From positions 1,162,080 through 1,226,079 of the forward strand of contig NZ_LGHP01000002.1 in NCBI RefSeq assembly GCF_001280845.1: a stretch of DNA of 64,000 nt, written 5' to 3'. The translations under genes and the position numbers were made by a program. Source of the DNA: Bacillus sp. FJAT-28004. Lineage in GTDB: Bacteria; Bacillota; Bacilli; Paenibacillales; Paenibacillaceae. Under the pieces are notes generated by a model. That model did not search any database. It saw nothing but the letters and a program-made list of their open reading frames with translations, and was not told where the DNA came from. Shown piece after piece: positions 1 through 7,605 of the stretch. The first letter of the stretch is position 1; every line of letters begins with the position of its first letter.

Positions 1-1
1 C

Positions 2-1471
2 AGGTATGAACTGCCTTTCCAAGCGGAGGTTATGATTCGGAAGCTGATAAGCAGGTATGGCAAGCTATGGTTATCCACGGAATCGAATAGGTTGATTTTG
101 CACGGAGAACAGGCGATTTTGGATGAGCTTTCAGAACATTCCACCGTTATGAGTTGGGTGAGAGTTCGATCGCATGCTGATTGGGAGCTTGACGAGGGCT
201 GTAGAGGCGCCTTGAAGCAGGAGCTTACACGTCTTGGATATCCTGTCATCGATCTAGCAGGCTATCATGCTGGCGAGGAGCTTGAGGTAGAGCTGAGGGC
301 GCATACACTGCGTAATCGAAGTTTTAAGTTAAGAGACTATCAGCAGGCTGCTGTCGAGCTTTTTTATAAGGAAGGCACGGTGCAAGGCGGAAGCGGAGTT
401 ATCGTACTTCCTTGCGGCGCTGGAAAAACAATTGTAGGTATTGCTGCATTGTCCCGTTTGGGAAGAGCAACGCTTATTCTCACGTCTAACTCAACCTCCG
501 TTAAACAATGGAAGGACGAGCTGCTGGATAAAACGTCGCTGACTGATTCGGATGTGGGTGAATATTGCGGCACATTGAAGCAGGTCCGCCCTGTGACGAT
601 AGCGACTTACAATATTTTGACGCATCGAAGATCGAAAGAGGCTCCTTTTACGCATATGAAGCTTTTCTCCGAGCGGGATTGGGGGCTTATTATTTACGAT
701 GAAGTACATTTACTGCCAGCTCCAGTGTTTAGGATGACTGCGGATATACAAGCGACACGTAGATTAGGATTAACTGCCACACTCGTACGTGAGGATGGCT
801 GCGCGGAAGATGTATATTCTTTAATCGGTCCGAAGCAATTTGACATGCAATGGAAGACAGCAGAGGCTAGTGCGCATATAGCTGCAGTATCCTGCACGGA
901 GATAAGGGTTCCACTACATAAAAATATTGCGGCAATGTACGCACAGGCAACCGCGCGTTCTAAGCTCAGATTGGCAGCGGAAAACCCCGCCAAAATCCAG
1001 GTTGTAGAGCAGTTATTGCGGGAACATGCAGGCAAACCGACTCTAATCATCGGTCAGTATTTGCATCAGCTGCATGAATTGTCTGCCGAGATCGGCGCTC
1101 CCTTACTTACCGGAGAGGTGCCGCAGAAGGAGCGGCAGATGCTATACGACAGCTTTAAAGCAGGTGACATATCGGTGTTAATCGTATCGAAAGTGGCCAA
1201 TTTCGCTGTGGATTTGCCTGACGCCTCCGTCGCCATTCAGCTATCCGGCAGCTTTGGCTCACGGCAAGAGGAGGCGCAGCGAATTGGGAGATTACTAAGG
1301 CCGAAAGCCGTCAATAATTGTGCATGGTTTTATACGATCGTAACAGATCAAACGAAAGAAACAGAATTTGCGATGAAAAGACAGCTTTTCATGCTGGAGC
1401 AAGGCTATCACTATGAGAGACTTAGCTTGCCGCATGATAATGTCAAGCTTGAGGAGGCCGCTGCTCTATGA
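2..1471 (+). CDS. XPB-family DNA repair helicase, 5' end outside the window
   Basis: Superfamily 2 DNA helicase of the XPB/Ssl2 type, an ATP-driven 3'-5' unwinding enzyme linked to repair. Counting from the ATG at 32: Walker A CGAGKT near residue 128, DEVH box at 223-226, the XPB-typical RED motif in TATLVREDG at 253-255, and motif VI QRIGRLLRPK from 416. The frame is open from base 2 to that ATG, and the GGAGG lies only 2 nt before it, too close to serve as a ribosome site. The real start is therefore probably upstream; family members usually carry an extra N-terminal region. The stop overlaps the next start (ATGA), implying translational coupling. Confidence 0.85.
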   Translation, partial: RYELPFQAEVMIRKLISRYGKLWLSTESNRLILHGEQAILDELSEHSTVMSWVRVRSHADWELDEGCRGALKQELTRLGYPVIDLAGYHAGEELEVELRAHTLRNRSFKLRDYQQAAVELFYKEGTVQGGSGVIVLPCGAGKTIVGIAALSRLGRATLILTSNSTSVKQWKDELLDKTSLTDSDVGEYCGTLKQVRPVTIATYNILTHRRSKEAPFTHMKLFSERDWGLIIYDEVHLLPAPVFRMTADIQATRRLGLTATLVREDGCAEDVYSLIGPKQFDMQWKTAEASAHIAAVSCTEIRVPLHKNIAAMYAQATARSKLRLAAENPAKIQVVEQLLREHAGKPTLIIGQYLHQLHELSAEIGAPLLTGEVPQKERQMLYDSFKAGDISVLIVSKVANFAVDLPDASVAIQLSGSFGSRQEEAQRIGRLLRPKAVNNCAWFYTIVTDQTKETEFAMKRQLFMLEQGYHYERLSLPHDNVKLEEAAAL

Positions 1472-3513
1472 AAATGAAACAGCTGCTAGGCAAGCTCTCC
1501 ACTGAGCGCTTGGATTATATGATGCAAGGACCTCTATGGCAGAAGGCTGGTCAAAGAGGGCTAACATGGACCGAAGCAGCGGTAGATGATGAAACCATTA
1601 AGGAAGTCGCTGCAATGCTGTCACGGGATGCAGTAGTAGTATTAAGGGAAATGCTGCGCCACTTTGCAGCTGCGCCAGTAGACGGTGAACGGCTCCTTAG
1701 AGGGCTTCGAAAGAACACAAGTCTCTCCGGAGCGGAATGTCAGCTGGGACTTTCTGATCTTGAAGAAGCGGGTGTTTTATTCACGGTTCAAAAAGTATGG
1801 GGGGAGAGCCTGTATTTTTTGCCCGTAGAAAGTTTCGCTGGTTGGCAGAGGGTGTTATTCCCATACAAAGCAGAGCCATTGCCTGCCTATGTTCGGGAGA
1901 TACTAATGGGTGGTGTCATGCGTACTTATTGCAGACCGCTAGGCAGGCAGCTGCTTTGTGCTTTTTCCATATTAGGGAGTAGCGGCTTGGTATTAACGGC
2001 AAACGGTACTCTTCCCAAAAAAACGATTACTAAGCTGCTGCAGGCTACAGATTTAGAGGAGTGCTGGCTTAAATCATTTGATATGAAATGGTCCCATTCT
2101 GACATTTATCCTGTGCAGATAGCTTTTGTACTGGAAGCTGGCTCTGCTTTCGGACTAATAACGGCAGTGGATGGAGCATTGAAATGGAATGAGGCGAAGC
2201 TTAGAGAGTGGCTTAACCTTGATGAGGCAGAGCGAGAGCATCAGTTAATGAACTGGTGTTTAACGCTGCTGCTTCCATCCGCAGGAGGAAGTGCACATTT
2301 GGCTGCCTCTTTGACGATCCAGCAGACAGGGGAATGGTATTCTAATCAGAGTGTGGAAGCTTGGCTGCAAGAGAATCGTTTATTCACTGATGATGGCATG
2401 GATCATAACCCAAATCGAACGTTTTCCGTTCATAGCTGGTATGGCTTATGGCACAACTTAGGCTGGATGGAACTTGTCGATTGCAAGCAATCAGATGGGA
2501 CTGCGTTATTTTTCAGATGGAGATCGGCTGCTCCTTTGTCTGCGGAGAGACGGGAGAGGGTACTCGAAACGCTTGCTGTTGTTGCCGTTCAGCCAAATGG
2601 AGAGTTGATCGCACAACCAGAATGTCCCTTCTGGATGAGATGGGAACTGGAGCTGATTGCGGAACGCAAATCAGATGAGCAGGTTTCCGTTTATCGGCTT
2701 GAGGCTGCGTCGATTTCACGAGCGTTGGAGCAAGGAAGATCACGGACTTCCATACAGTCCTTTCTCGAGCAAGCATCTGGAGGAGATCGTTTGCCAACTA
2801 CGGTGGAAGCACTATTGGAAGTATGGACGAGTCGTGCTTGCCGTGTTGAATTCGCAGAGGTTGCTTTACTGCGCTGCGATAGTGTAGAGATGGCGGACAT
2901 CGTTGAAAATGATCGTAGCATTGCTCCTTTGCTGATCCAGAAGCTTGGTCAATTGGATTACATCGTTGATAAATCAAAAATAAGTGAGATAAGAGTATTA
3001 TTGCAAAAGGCGGGATATCCTGCCCGCAAAATGGTTCAAACAAGTACAGATGATGATGCGCATTGTTATCCCTATATAAGCAATGAGAGTGATCAATCAA
3101 GCTCACTAGAACAGCAGCCTGAGAAGGAATCTAAAACACAGGTTCCATCATTTATTTATGAATCTTTTTCGCTCCATCATTATGAACTGAGTGATTTCGA
3201 GGCTAGGAAAAAGCTTTTATCGTTTTCAGAAGTGGAGCTGGTGCCAACGATGTGGACAAAGCAGCTGCGCGCCTATCACCACTCGACAAGAAAAGAGCTT
3301 ATCGAAAAAGCTTTGCAATGGCAAACGCCTGTTCAGCTCTGCATGGAAAAAGAACTTCGTTCCTTTGTACCAGAGAAGCTGGAGCAGCAGGGTGATGGAT
3401 GGGCTGTCGTTGGGCTTCTGCGTGATGACCCGCAGCGAGAGCTGATCAGGTTGACACCTGATATGTGGGCAGAGATGCGGTTAGTTATTCCAGGTCAAGG
3501 CAGCCCAATATAA
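1468..3513 (+). CDS. helicase-associated protein (partner of XPB-like helicase)
   Basis: A 681-residue protein without Walker motifs, overlapping the helicase gene by four bases. The N-terminal part (first ~150 residues, ERLDYMMQGPLWQ to LSDLEEAGVLF) reads like winged-helix segments, and the length and position fit the 'helicase-associated domain' proteins that sit beside XPB-like helicases in Paenibacillaceae and actinobacteria. It probably forms a complex with or regulates the upstream helicase; this is inferred from coupling, not from catalytic residues. Residues ~525-560 are a Ser/Gln/Glu-rich linker. Bases 3514-3583 downstream hold a short AT-rich gap before ylbF. Confidence 0.7.
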   Translation: MKMKQLLGKLSTERLDYMMQGPLWQKAGQRGLTWTEAAVDDETIKEVAAMLSRDAVVVLREMLRHFAAAPVDGERLLRGLRKNTSLSGAECQLGLSDLEEAGVLFTVQKVWGESLYFLPVESFAGWQRVLFPYKAEPLPAYVREILMGGVMRTYCRPLGRQLLCAFSILGSSGLVLTANGTLPKKTITKLLQATDLEECWLKSFDMKWSHSDIYPVQIAFVLEAGSAFGLITAVDGALKWNEAKLREWLNLDEAEREHQLMNWCLTLLLPSAGGSAHLAASLTIQQTGEWYSNQSVEAWLQENRLFTDDGMDHNPNRTFSVHSWYGLWHNLGWMELVDCKQSDGTALFFRWRSAAPLSAERRERVLETLAVVAVQPNGELIAQPECPFWMRWELELIAERKSDEQVSVYRLEAASISRALEQGRSRTSIQSFLEQASGGDRLPTTVEALLEVWTSRACRVEFAEVALLRCDSVEMADIVENDRSIAPLLIQKLGQLDYIVDKSKISEIRVLLQKAGYPARKMVQTSTDDDAHCYPYISNESDQSSSLEQQPEKESKTQVPSFIYESFSLHHYELSDFEARKKLLSFSEVELVPTMWTKQLRAYHHSTRKELIEKALQWQTPVQLCMEKELRSFVPEKLEQQGDGWAVVGLLRDDPQRELIRLTPDMWAEMRLVIPGQGSPI

Positions 3514-3583
3514 TCTCTATCTATTGGCTAATTAAATATGATATGATAGTGTAGAATTTAGCGAATGGGAATGAGGTGGATAA

Positions 3584-4078
3584 ATGCCAACTGCTGAAGG
3601 TTTAACAGCTATTCAGTTGGAGCAACCGCAAGGCGGCGTTTCTTCTCTCGACATGGCGTCGTTGCTGCTTTGCGCCTATGATCTAGGTGATTCGATTAAT
3701 CAATCGGCGGAAGTTGCCGAATATTTATATTGGAAGTCGACAGTGAATGAAGACGAAGAAGTGAAGCAAATAACCAAACGGTTCGAGAAAGCGAAGGTAC
3801 TGTTTGAAGAATGCCAACGATTCGGACGCTTTCATCCTGACTATAACGAAGCGAAAGACAAAATGAAGCAAATCGAACGGGAACTAAGCGAAATTGAAAG
3901 CGTTCGCCGCTTCAAGCTTGCTGAGCAGATTGTCGATGAAATGCTTTATGATGTATCCCGCACGATAGCGGAGTCCGTTTCGGACAATATTAAAGTGCCT
4001 GGCAATGAAAAAGCTGCCGGCGGTGGAAGTTGCGGAAGCGGCGGTTCATGCAGCTGTGGAAGCGGCGGTTGTGGCTAA
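3584..4078 (+). CDS. ylbF: YlbF/RicF-family protein with Cys-Gly-rich tail
   Basis: Member of the YlbF/YmcA family. In B. subtilis, RicF (YlbF), RicA (YmcA) and RicT (YaaT) form an Fe-S-containing complex that promotes RNase Y-dependent RNA processing and favours competence, biofilm formation and sporulation. The helical YlbF core spans roughly residues 20-140. The last ~20 residues are almost only Gly, Ser and Cys, with five Cys, consistent with the C-terminal cluster ligands of RicF but more Gly-rich than expected. At 164 residues it is slightly long for the family. GAGGTGG precedes the ATG at good spacing. ylbG follows, as in Bacillus. Confidence 0.85.
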   Translation: MPTAEGLTAIQLEQPQGGVSSLDMASLLLCAYDLGDSINQSAEVAEYLYWKSTVNEDEEVKQITKRFEKAKVLFEECQRFGRFHPDYNEAKDKMKQIERELSEIESVRRFKLAEQIVDEMLYDVSRTIAESVSDNIKVPGNEKAAGGGSCGSGGSCSCGSGGCG

Positions 4079-4112
4079 TTAGATGCCATAAAAGTGAATT
4101 AGAATGAATTAT

Positions 4113-4147
4113 TCACTTAGATTTGTTGCACAAACCAACCTAAGTGA
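4113..4147 (+). repeat. intergenic hairpin between ylbF and ylbG
   Basis: TCACTTAG at 4113-4120 pairs perfectly with CTAAGTGA at 4140-4147. Inside it TTTGT (4122-4126) pairs with ACAAA (4130-4134) around TGC. No T-run follows, so it is not an ordinary terminator. It leads directly into the 5'-leader element of ylbG. Confidence 0.5.
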
Positions 4148-4148
4148 G

Positions 4149-4190
4149 TGCTTACGAAGTGAGGTTTGCTACGCAAACTTTTGAGGAGGG
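4149..4190 (+). promoter_or_regulatory. 5'-leader element of ylbG: TGCTTACGAAG + hairpin + SD
   Basis: TGCTTACGAAG (4149-4159) is followed by a hairpin GTTTGC-TAC-GCAAAC (4164-4178) and the ribosome site AGGAGG (4184-4189), six bases before the ATG at 4196. The same 11-mer followed by a strong ribosome site recurs at 16762 and, on the other strand, at 52985. That suggests a dispersed translation-leader element. Its role is unknown. Confidence 0.45.
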
Positions 4191-4195
4191 AAAAG

Positions 4196-4459
4196 ATGCT
4201 ACCGGATCGAACAGGTTATATCGTATGGGTAAGTGATTTGAAAGCGGCAAGGTCACTGGAGAGGTTCGGGACGGTTCATTATATGTCGCGGAAGATGCAT
4301 TACGTAGTGATGTATATGAATGCGGAACGCTCTGAAGAGGCTGTGCGGCAGATGGGGAAGCTTTCGTACGTACGGAAGATTGAACGTTCGTATCGAAATG
4401 AGATCAAGACGGAGTACAGTAAAGACAGCGAAGATAAAACGAGATTTTACAGTTTATAG
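4196..4459 (+). CDS. ylbG: YlbG family protein (DUF2129)
   Basis: An 87-residue protein closely matching the DUF2129/YlbG family by pattern: GYIVWVSDLKAARSLERFGTVHY near the N-terminus, then SRKMHYVVMYMN and a conserved YVRKIERSYR segment. Function unknown; a cytosolic protein retained next to ylbF in Bacillales. A TTG 30 bases upstream in frame was rejected because AGGAGG sits six bases before this ATG and the upstream codons lie in the leader hairpin. A strong terminator follows about 100 bases downstream. Confidence 0.85.
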   Translation: MLPDRTGYIVWVSDLKAARSLERFGTVHYMSRKMHYVVMYMNAERSEEAVRQMGKLSYVRKIERSYRNEIKTEYSKDSEDKTRFYSL

Positions 4460-4559
4460 CTGCATTGTTGAGTGGGATCGTTAATTGATGGCGACTCTTT
4501 CAGGCAGCTTAACTCGTATGATAAACGAAGTATTGGTGAATATTTCAAAACAAGCATAA

Positions 4560-4608
4560 AAAGACGCTTCTCAGTGTCGAGTAACACTGGGAAACGTCTT
4601 TTTTTTAT
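4560..4608 (+). terminator. Rho-independent terminator after ylbG
   Basis: A stem of about 17 pairs (AAGACG...CAGTGT with ACACTG...CGTCTT, two wobble positions) with a six-base loop, followed by eight T. It lies inside a 72-codon open frame (4472-4690) that is not considered a gene. Confidence 0.85.
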
Positions 4609-4654
4609 TACTATAACTAAAAATTTACATATATGGTCGGACTTTAATTTTTTG

Positions 4655-4682
4655 TTGAAATATCGGACAATCGTGATAGAAT
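4655..4682 (+). promoter_or_regulatory. candidate sigma-A promoter for the gene at 4738
   Basis: TTGAAA (4655-4660), 16-base spacer, TAGAAT (4677-4682), about 55 bases before the proposed start. Confidence 0.45.
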
Positions 4683-4737
4683 GGAATTAAATTCATAGTA
4701 TAAAAGCCCTGGTTCTTTGGAAGGAGTAGGTTGCGAA

Positions 4738-5175
4738 GTGAAAGATAGAATGACTAGAAGATGGAACACATATGAGTCGTTTTATATTGATCTCGGTGAC
4801 AAAAAAGTAGCGGATATCGTTATTACAAACCATGCCAAAAGTCGTTGGCTTGACCGGGTTGAAAGCGAGAAAACCGGTTATGAAGATATAGCTGAATATT
4901 TATGGGAATGCTTGAAAGAAGACCGCATCGAGCCTTACTACCGCAATGAACAGGATGTTTATTTAATTGACGATGATCTCGTGTTTGTTGCCGAATTTGC
5001 GGATTCAATGACAGAAATGGATATTACGGGAACTCCGCTACATAAAATGATCATAGTAACCTTCCTTGGTCGAATGTCAGAAACGATTGAGCTAAGGGAC
5101 TTAAAGTCCTATTACTCGTGGCTTCGTCATTCACGGCGCATGACGCTTGTCAAAAGCAGTAGAAAGCGAAAATGA
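4738..5175 (+). CDS. conserved-looking hypothetical protein, 145 aa
   Basis: Not recognised. Codon use and length support a real gene: it has its own promoter-like sequence upstream and a terminator downstream. The protein is soluble and acidic in the middle, with ITNHAKSRWLDRVES near residue 30, a VYLIDDDLVFVAEF strand pair, and a basic C-terminus ending SSRKRK. The HAKSRWLDR and VYLIDDDLVFVA blocks loosely recall the toxin-like BrnT/RelE-type small beta folds, but the resemblance is too weak for assignment. GTG 4738 is preferred over TTG 4717 because AAGGAG lies 11 bases before it. Confidence 0.6.
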   Translation: MKDRMTRRWNTYESFYIDLGDKKVADIVITNHAKSRWLDRVESEKTGYEDIAEYLWECLKEDRIEPYYRNEQDVYLIDDDLVFVAEFADSMTEMDITGTPLHKMIIVTFLGRMSETIELRDLKSYYSWLRHSRRMTLVKSSRKRK

Positions 5176-5203
5176 GACTTTATAACTATATAAAGAAGAG
5201 TGG

Positions 5204-5239
5204 AGCGTCCAATCCTAAAACAGATTGCACGCTTTTTTT
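5204..5239 (+). terminator. terminator after the 4738 gene
   Basis: GCGTCCAATC pairs with GATTGCACGC with one mismatch, followed by seven T. Confidence 0.75.
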
Positions 5240-5306
5240 GTTGGTGTTGTAAGATTCTGTACAAGGTTTATAGTATAATAAGCACCAGAAGAAAGGATGA
5301 TTGAAC

Positions 5307-6218
5307 TTGGCGCTTAATTTTCATCAACTGCACATTTTTTGCACGGTTGCGGAACGTGGCAGTTTTTCAGCTGCAGCGCAATCTTTACATATGACTCAGC
5401 CTGCCGTAACGATGCAAGTGCAGTCACTAGAGGATTATTTTGGCACGAAGCTGCTCCAGCGCTCAACGAAACGAATCGAGCTTACGGAAGCTGGAAGGGC
5501 TCTTATGCCGTACGCGCAGAGGAGCATCGATCTTATTCGTGATACAGATCAGGCAATGTCTGCTTTCACGAAGCAGTTGAAGGGAAGATTGCAGCTCGGG
5601 TCGAGCTTAACGATAGGTGAATACATTTTACCGCGCTTGCTGGGTCCGTTTGGACAGGAGTATCCGCATATATCGATTAGTATGAAAGTCATGAATACAT
5701 CGCAAATCATGGAAGATATTTTAAACCACCAGCTTAATTTTGGTTTAATTGAGGCACCAGTTAATCATCCCGATATGCATATGGAGGCGGTAATGAACGA
5801 TGAGCTTAGGTTGATCGTATCGCAATCGCATCCATTAGCTGATCGAGAATCGGTTACACTGGAAGAAGCTATGGAATATCCTTTCGTTTTGCGTGAGCAA
5901 GGCTCCGGGACAAGGCTTGTCATGGAGGAGCAGTTGAGAAAGAAAAATATAGATCCTGCATCGATGAAGATCATAATGGAGCTGGGCAGCACAGGAGCTG
6001 TAAAGTCTGCAGTTGAAGCGGGTCTTGGGATATCCTTTATCTCATCATCATCTGTAAAACATGAGGTAGCACTGGATTTAATTCGGATGATTAAAGTTTC
6101 TGATTCCAAGTTTCAACGTCAGTTTTATTCGATTTATTTAAAATCAGCTATATTGCCGATATCGGCTGTTACATTTCTAAGCTTTTTGAGAGAGAGGGAT
6201 TTGCAGCAATGGCTCTAA
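5307..6218 (+). CDS. LysR-family transcriptional regulator
   Basis: Typical LysR-type regulator of about 303 residues. The N-terminal winged helix-turn-helix covers residues 1-60 (LHIFCTVAERGSFSAAAQSLHMTQPAVTMQVQSLE, read in pieces), followed by a periplasmic-binding-protein-like effector domain that would sense a small molecule. TTG 5307 is preferred over TTG 5301 because AAGGA ends 9 rather than 3 bases before it. The gene overlaps the following PHP gene by ten bases, so the two are probably cotranscribed. The effector and targets cannot be told from the sequence. Confidence 0.85.
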   Translation: MALNFHQLHIFCTVAERGSFSAAAQSLHMTQPAVTMQVQSLEDYFGTKLLQRSTKRIELTEAGRALMPYAQRSIDLIRDTDQAMSAFTKQLKGRLQLGSSLTIGEYILPRLLGPFGQEYPHISISMKVMNTSQIMEDILNHQLNFGLIEAPVNHPDMHMEAVMNDELRLIVSQSHPLADRESVTLEEAMEYPFVLREQGSGTRLVMEEQLRKKNIDPASMKIIMELGSTGAVKSAVEAGLGISFISSSSVKHEVALDLIRMIKVSDSKFQRQFYSIYLKSAILPISAVTFLSFLRERDLQQWL

Positions 6219-7075
6219 TTAACGGACTTGCTGATTTGCATACGCACACGACTGCTTCGGATGGCATGCAAAGCCCTGCCGATAATGTTCGGCTAGCCAA
6301 AGAGGTGGGTCTAGCAGCGATTGCTATCACAGATCACGATACGGTGGCTGGTGTAACAGAAGCATTGCTTGAAGGCGAGCGATTAAACATTACGGTTGTT
6401 CCTGGTGTTGAGGTGAGCACGGTAGCAGACGGAACGGATATTCATATTCTCGGTTATTACACGAATAATGATGACGAGAAGTGGTTATCACGTCTTTCAA
6501 GTTTGCGGGGACTAAGAGATCAACGGAATGAAATGATCTTAAATAAATTAAGTGAGCTTGGTATCACGCTGTCGATGGAGGAAGTTATCGCTGCTGCTCA
6601 CGGTGAAAGTACGAAGGAGGAGCTGCAGGCAGCTGAAGTTAGTATCGGTCGTCCTCATATTGCTGCGGCACTTATCCGCAAAGGTGTCGTTTTGAATATG
6701 AAAGAAGCATTTGATCGTTTTTTGGCTGCCGGCGCAGCGGCTTATGTCAACATTCCGAGACTGACCCCGTTTGAGGCTATTGATTGGATACGAGAAGCTG
6801 GAGGCACAAGTGTTATCGCGCATCCTGGTTTATATAACAATGATTCTTTAGTTGAAGAATTGATACGTTATGGCGTTCAGGGCATTGAAGTGTTCCATTC
6901 GGATCACGGGCCAGAAGAAGAGCTAAGGTATGGGCAGCTTGCAGCGAACTCCCAGTTGATCGTCACAGGCGGCTCGGATTTCCATGGATCGCGTCAAGGT
7001 GTTGTATTTCATGGTGAGGTGGGCAGCCGTACCGTAAATGCTAGTGTTTTGCGACAGCTGCAGCGTTCAGAGTAG
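6209..7075 (+). CDS. PHP-domain phosphoesterase (RNase AM / nucleoside bisphosphatase type)
   Basis: A 288-residue PHP-domain metallohydrolase. The metal ligands of the family are visible: DLHTHTTASDG at residues 8-18, AITDHDTV near 45, EVST near 70, AHPG near 203 and GSDFHG near 255. Relatives (E. coli RNase AM/YciV) remove phosphates from 3',5'-nucleoside bisphosphates or degrade short RNA 5'-3'. Cytosolic. It starts inside the end of the LysR gene, which suggests coupling, and ends before a bidirectional terminator. Confidence 0.85.
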   Translation: MALINGLADLHTHTTASDGMQSPADNVRLAKEVGLAAIAITDHDTVAGVTEALLEGERLNITVVPGVEVSTVADGTDIHILGYYTNNDDEKWLSRLSSLRGLRDQRNEMILNKLSELGITLSMEEVIAAAHGESTKEELQAAEVSIGRPHIAAALIRKGVVLNMKEAFDRFLAAGAAAYVNIPRLTPFEAIDWIREAGGTSVIAHPGLYNNDSLVEELIRYGVQGIEVFHSDHGPEEELRYGQLAANSQLIVTGGSDFHGSRQGVVFHGEVGSRTVNASVLRQLQRSE

Positions 7076-7109
7076 AGAGCTTAAATTTAAATTTCGTACC
7101 AATAGGCAT

Positions 7110-7157
7110 AAAAAGAAGCAATCTTATGGGCTTAAAACCTTTAGATCGCTTCTTTTT
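7110..7157. terminator. bidirectional terminator
   Basis: AAAAAGAAGCAATC (7110-7123) pairs with GATCGCTTCTTTTT (7144-7157) with one mismatch. A- and T-runs on the two sides allow termination in both directions, fitting the convergent genes around it. Confidence 0.8.
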
Positions 7158-7298
7158 GCGTTTGCGGACGTTTTTTTGAGGATGGTAAATGACTTCATAG
7201 ATATTCGTTTTTATCGAACATACTTGGTGTTATGGAATAACCAATATGAAAGGGAAACTCCAAAATCGAATGATCGTGCAAGCTAATTCTATCTTGCG

Positions 7299-7479
7299 TT
7301 GCAGAAACTACAACAGAATCCTGACATGATACATGGAAAGTGAGGTTACATTGTTAAACTGCAACAAAACGGCCAAAGGTGTAACTAGCCAGTTGAAAAT
7401 GGTGATTTCTGCTGGAAAAACTGCAACGCAGCTGCTTGGGCCACTTTCATATGTGGATTCTACTGCATAAATTGCAGTC
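7299..7479. repeat. large imperfect inverted repeat in gene-free region
   Basis: The left arm (7299-7342: TTGCAG, ACAGAATCC, GGAAAGTG) is repeated inverted in the right arm (7441-7479: CACTTTC, GGATTCTACTGCA, TTGCAGT). Between the arms ACTGCAAC occurs twice. The stretch 7158-7605 holds no credible gene; further right a nested inverted repeat CGGCTAC...GTAGCCG (7493-7592) encloses CTCCTC...GAGGAG. It looks like an intergenic palindromic element or a decayed mini-transposon. Confidence 0.55.
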
Positions 7480-7605
7480 TAAGTGTTGGCAGCGGCTACA
7501 CTAAGAATTCAACAAAGTAAAGTTGCATACATCTCCTCCGCCATATTTACATCATTGTAATGTTGCAAGCAGCAGAGGAGACTGTAGTAGCCGCACAGAT
7601 GCTGT

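Noticed and set aside
2..34. True translation start of the helicase at ATG 32
   Set aside because: The frame stays open upstream and the GGAGG is only two bases away, so this ATG is probably internal.
4472..4690. 72-codon plus-strand open frame after ylbG
   Set aside because: It runs through a strong terminator and the promoter of the next gene, and lacks a ribosome site.
7038..7286. 82-codon frame overlapping the PHP gene end
   Set aside because: It crosses a bidirectional terminator and has no protein-like features or ribosome site.
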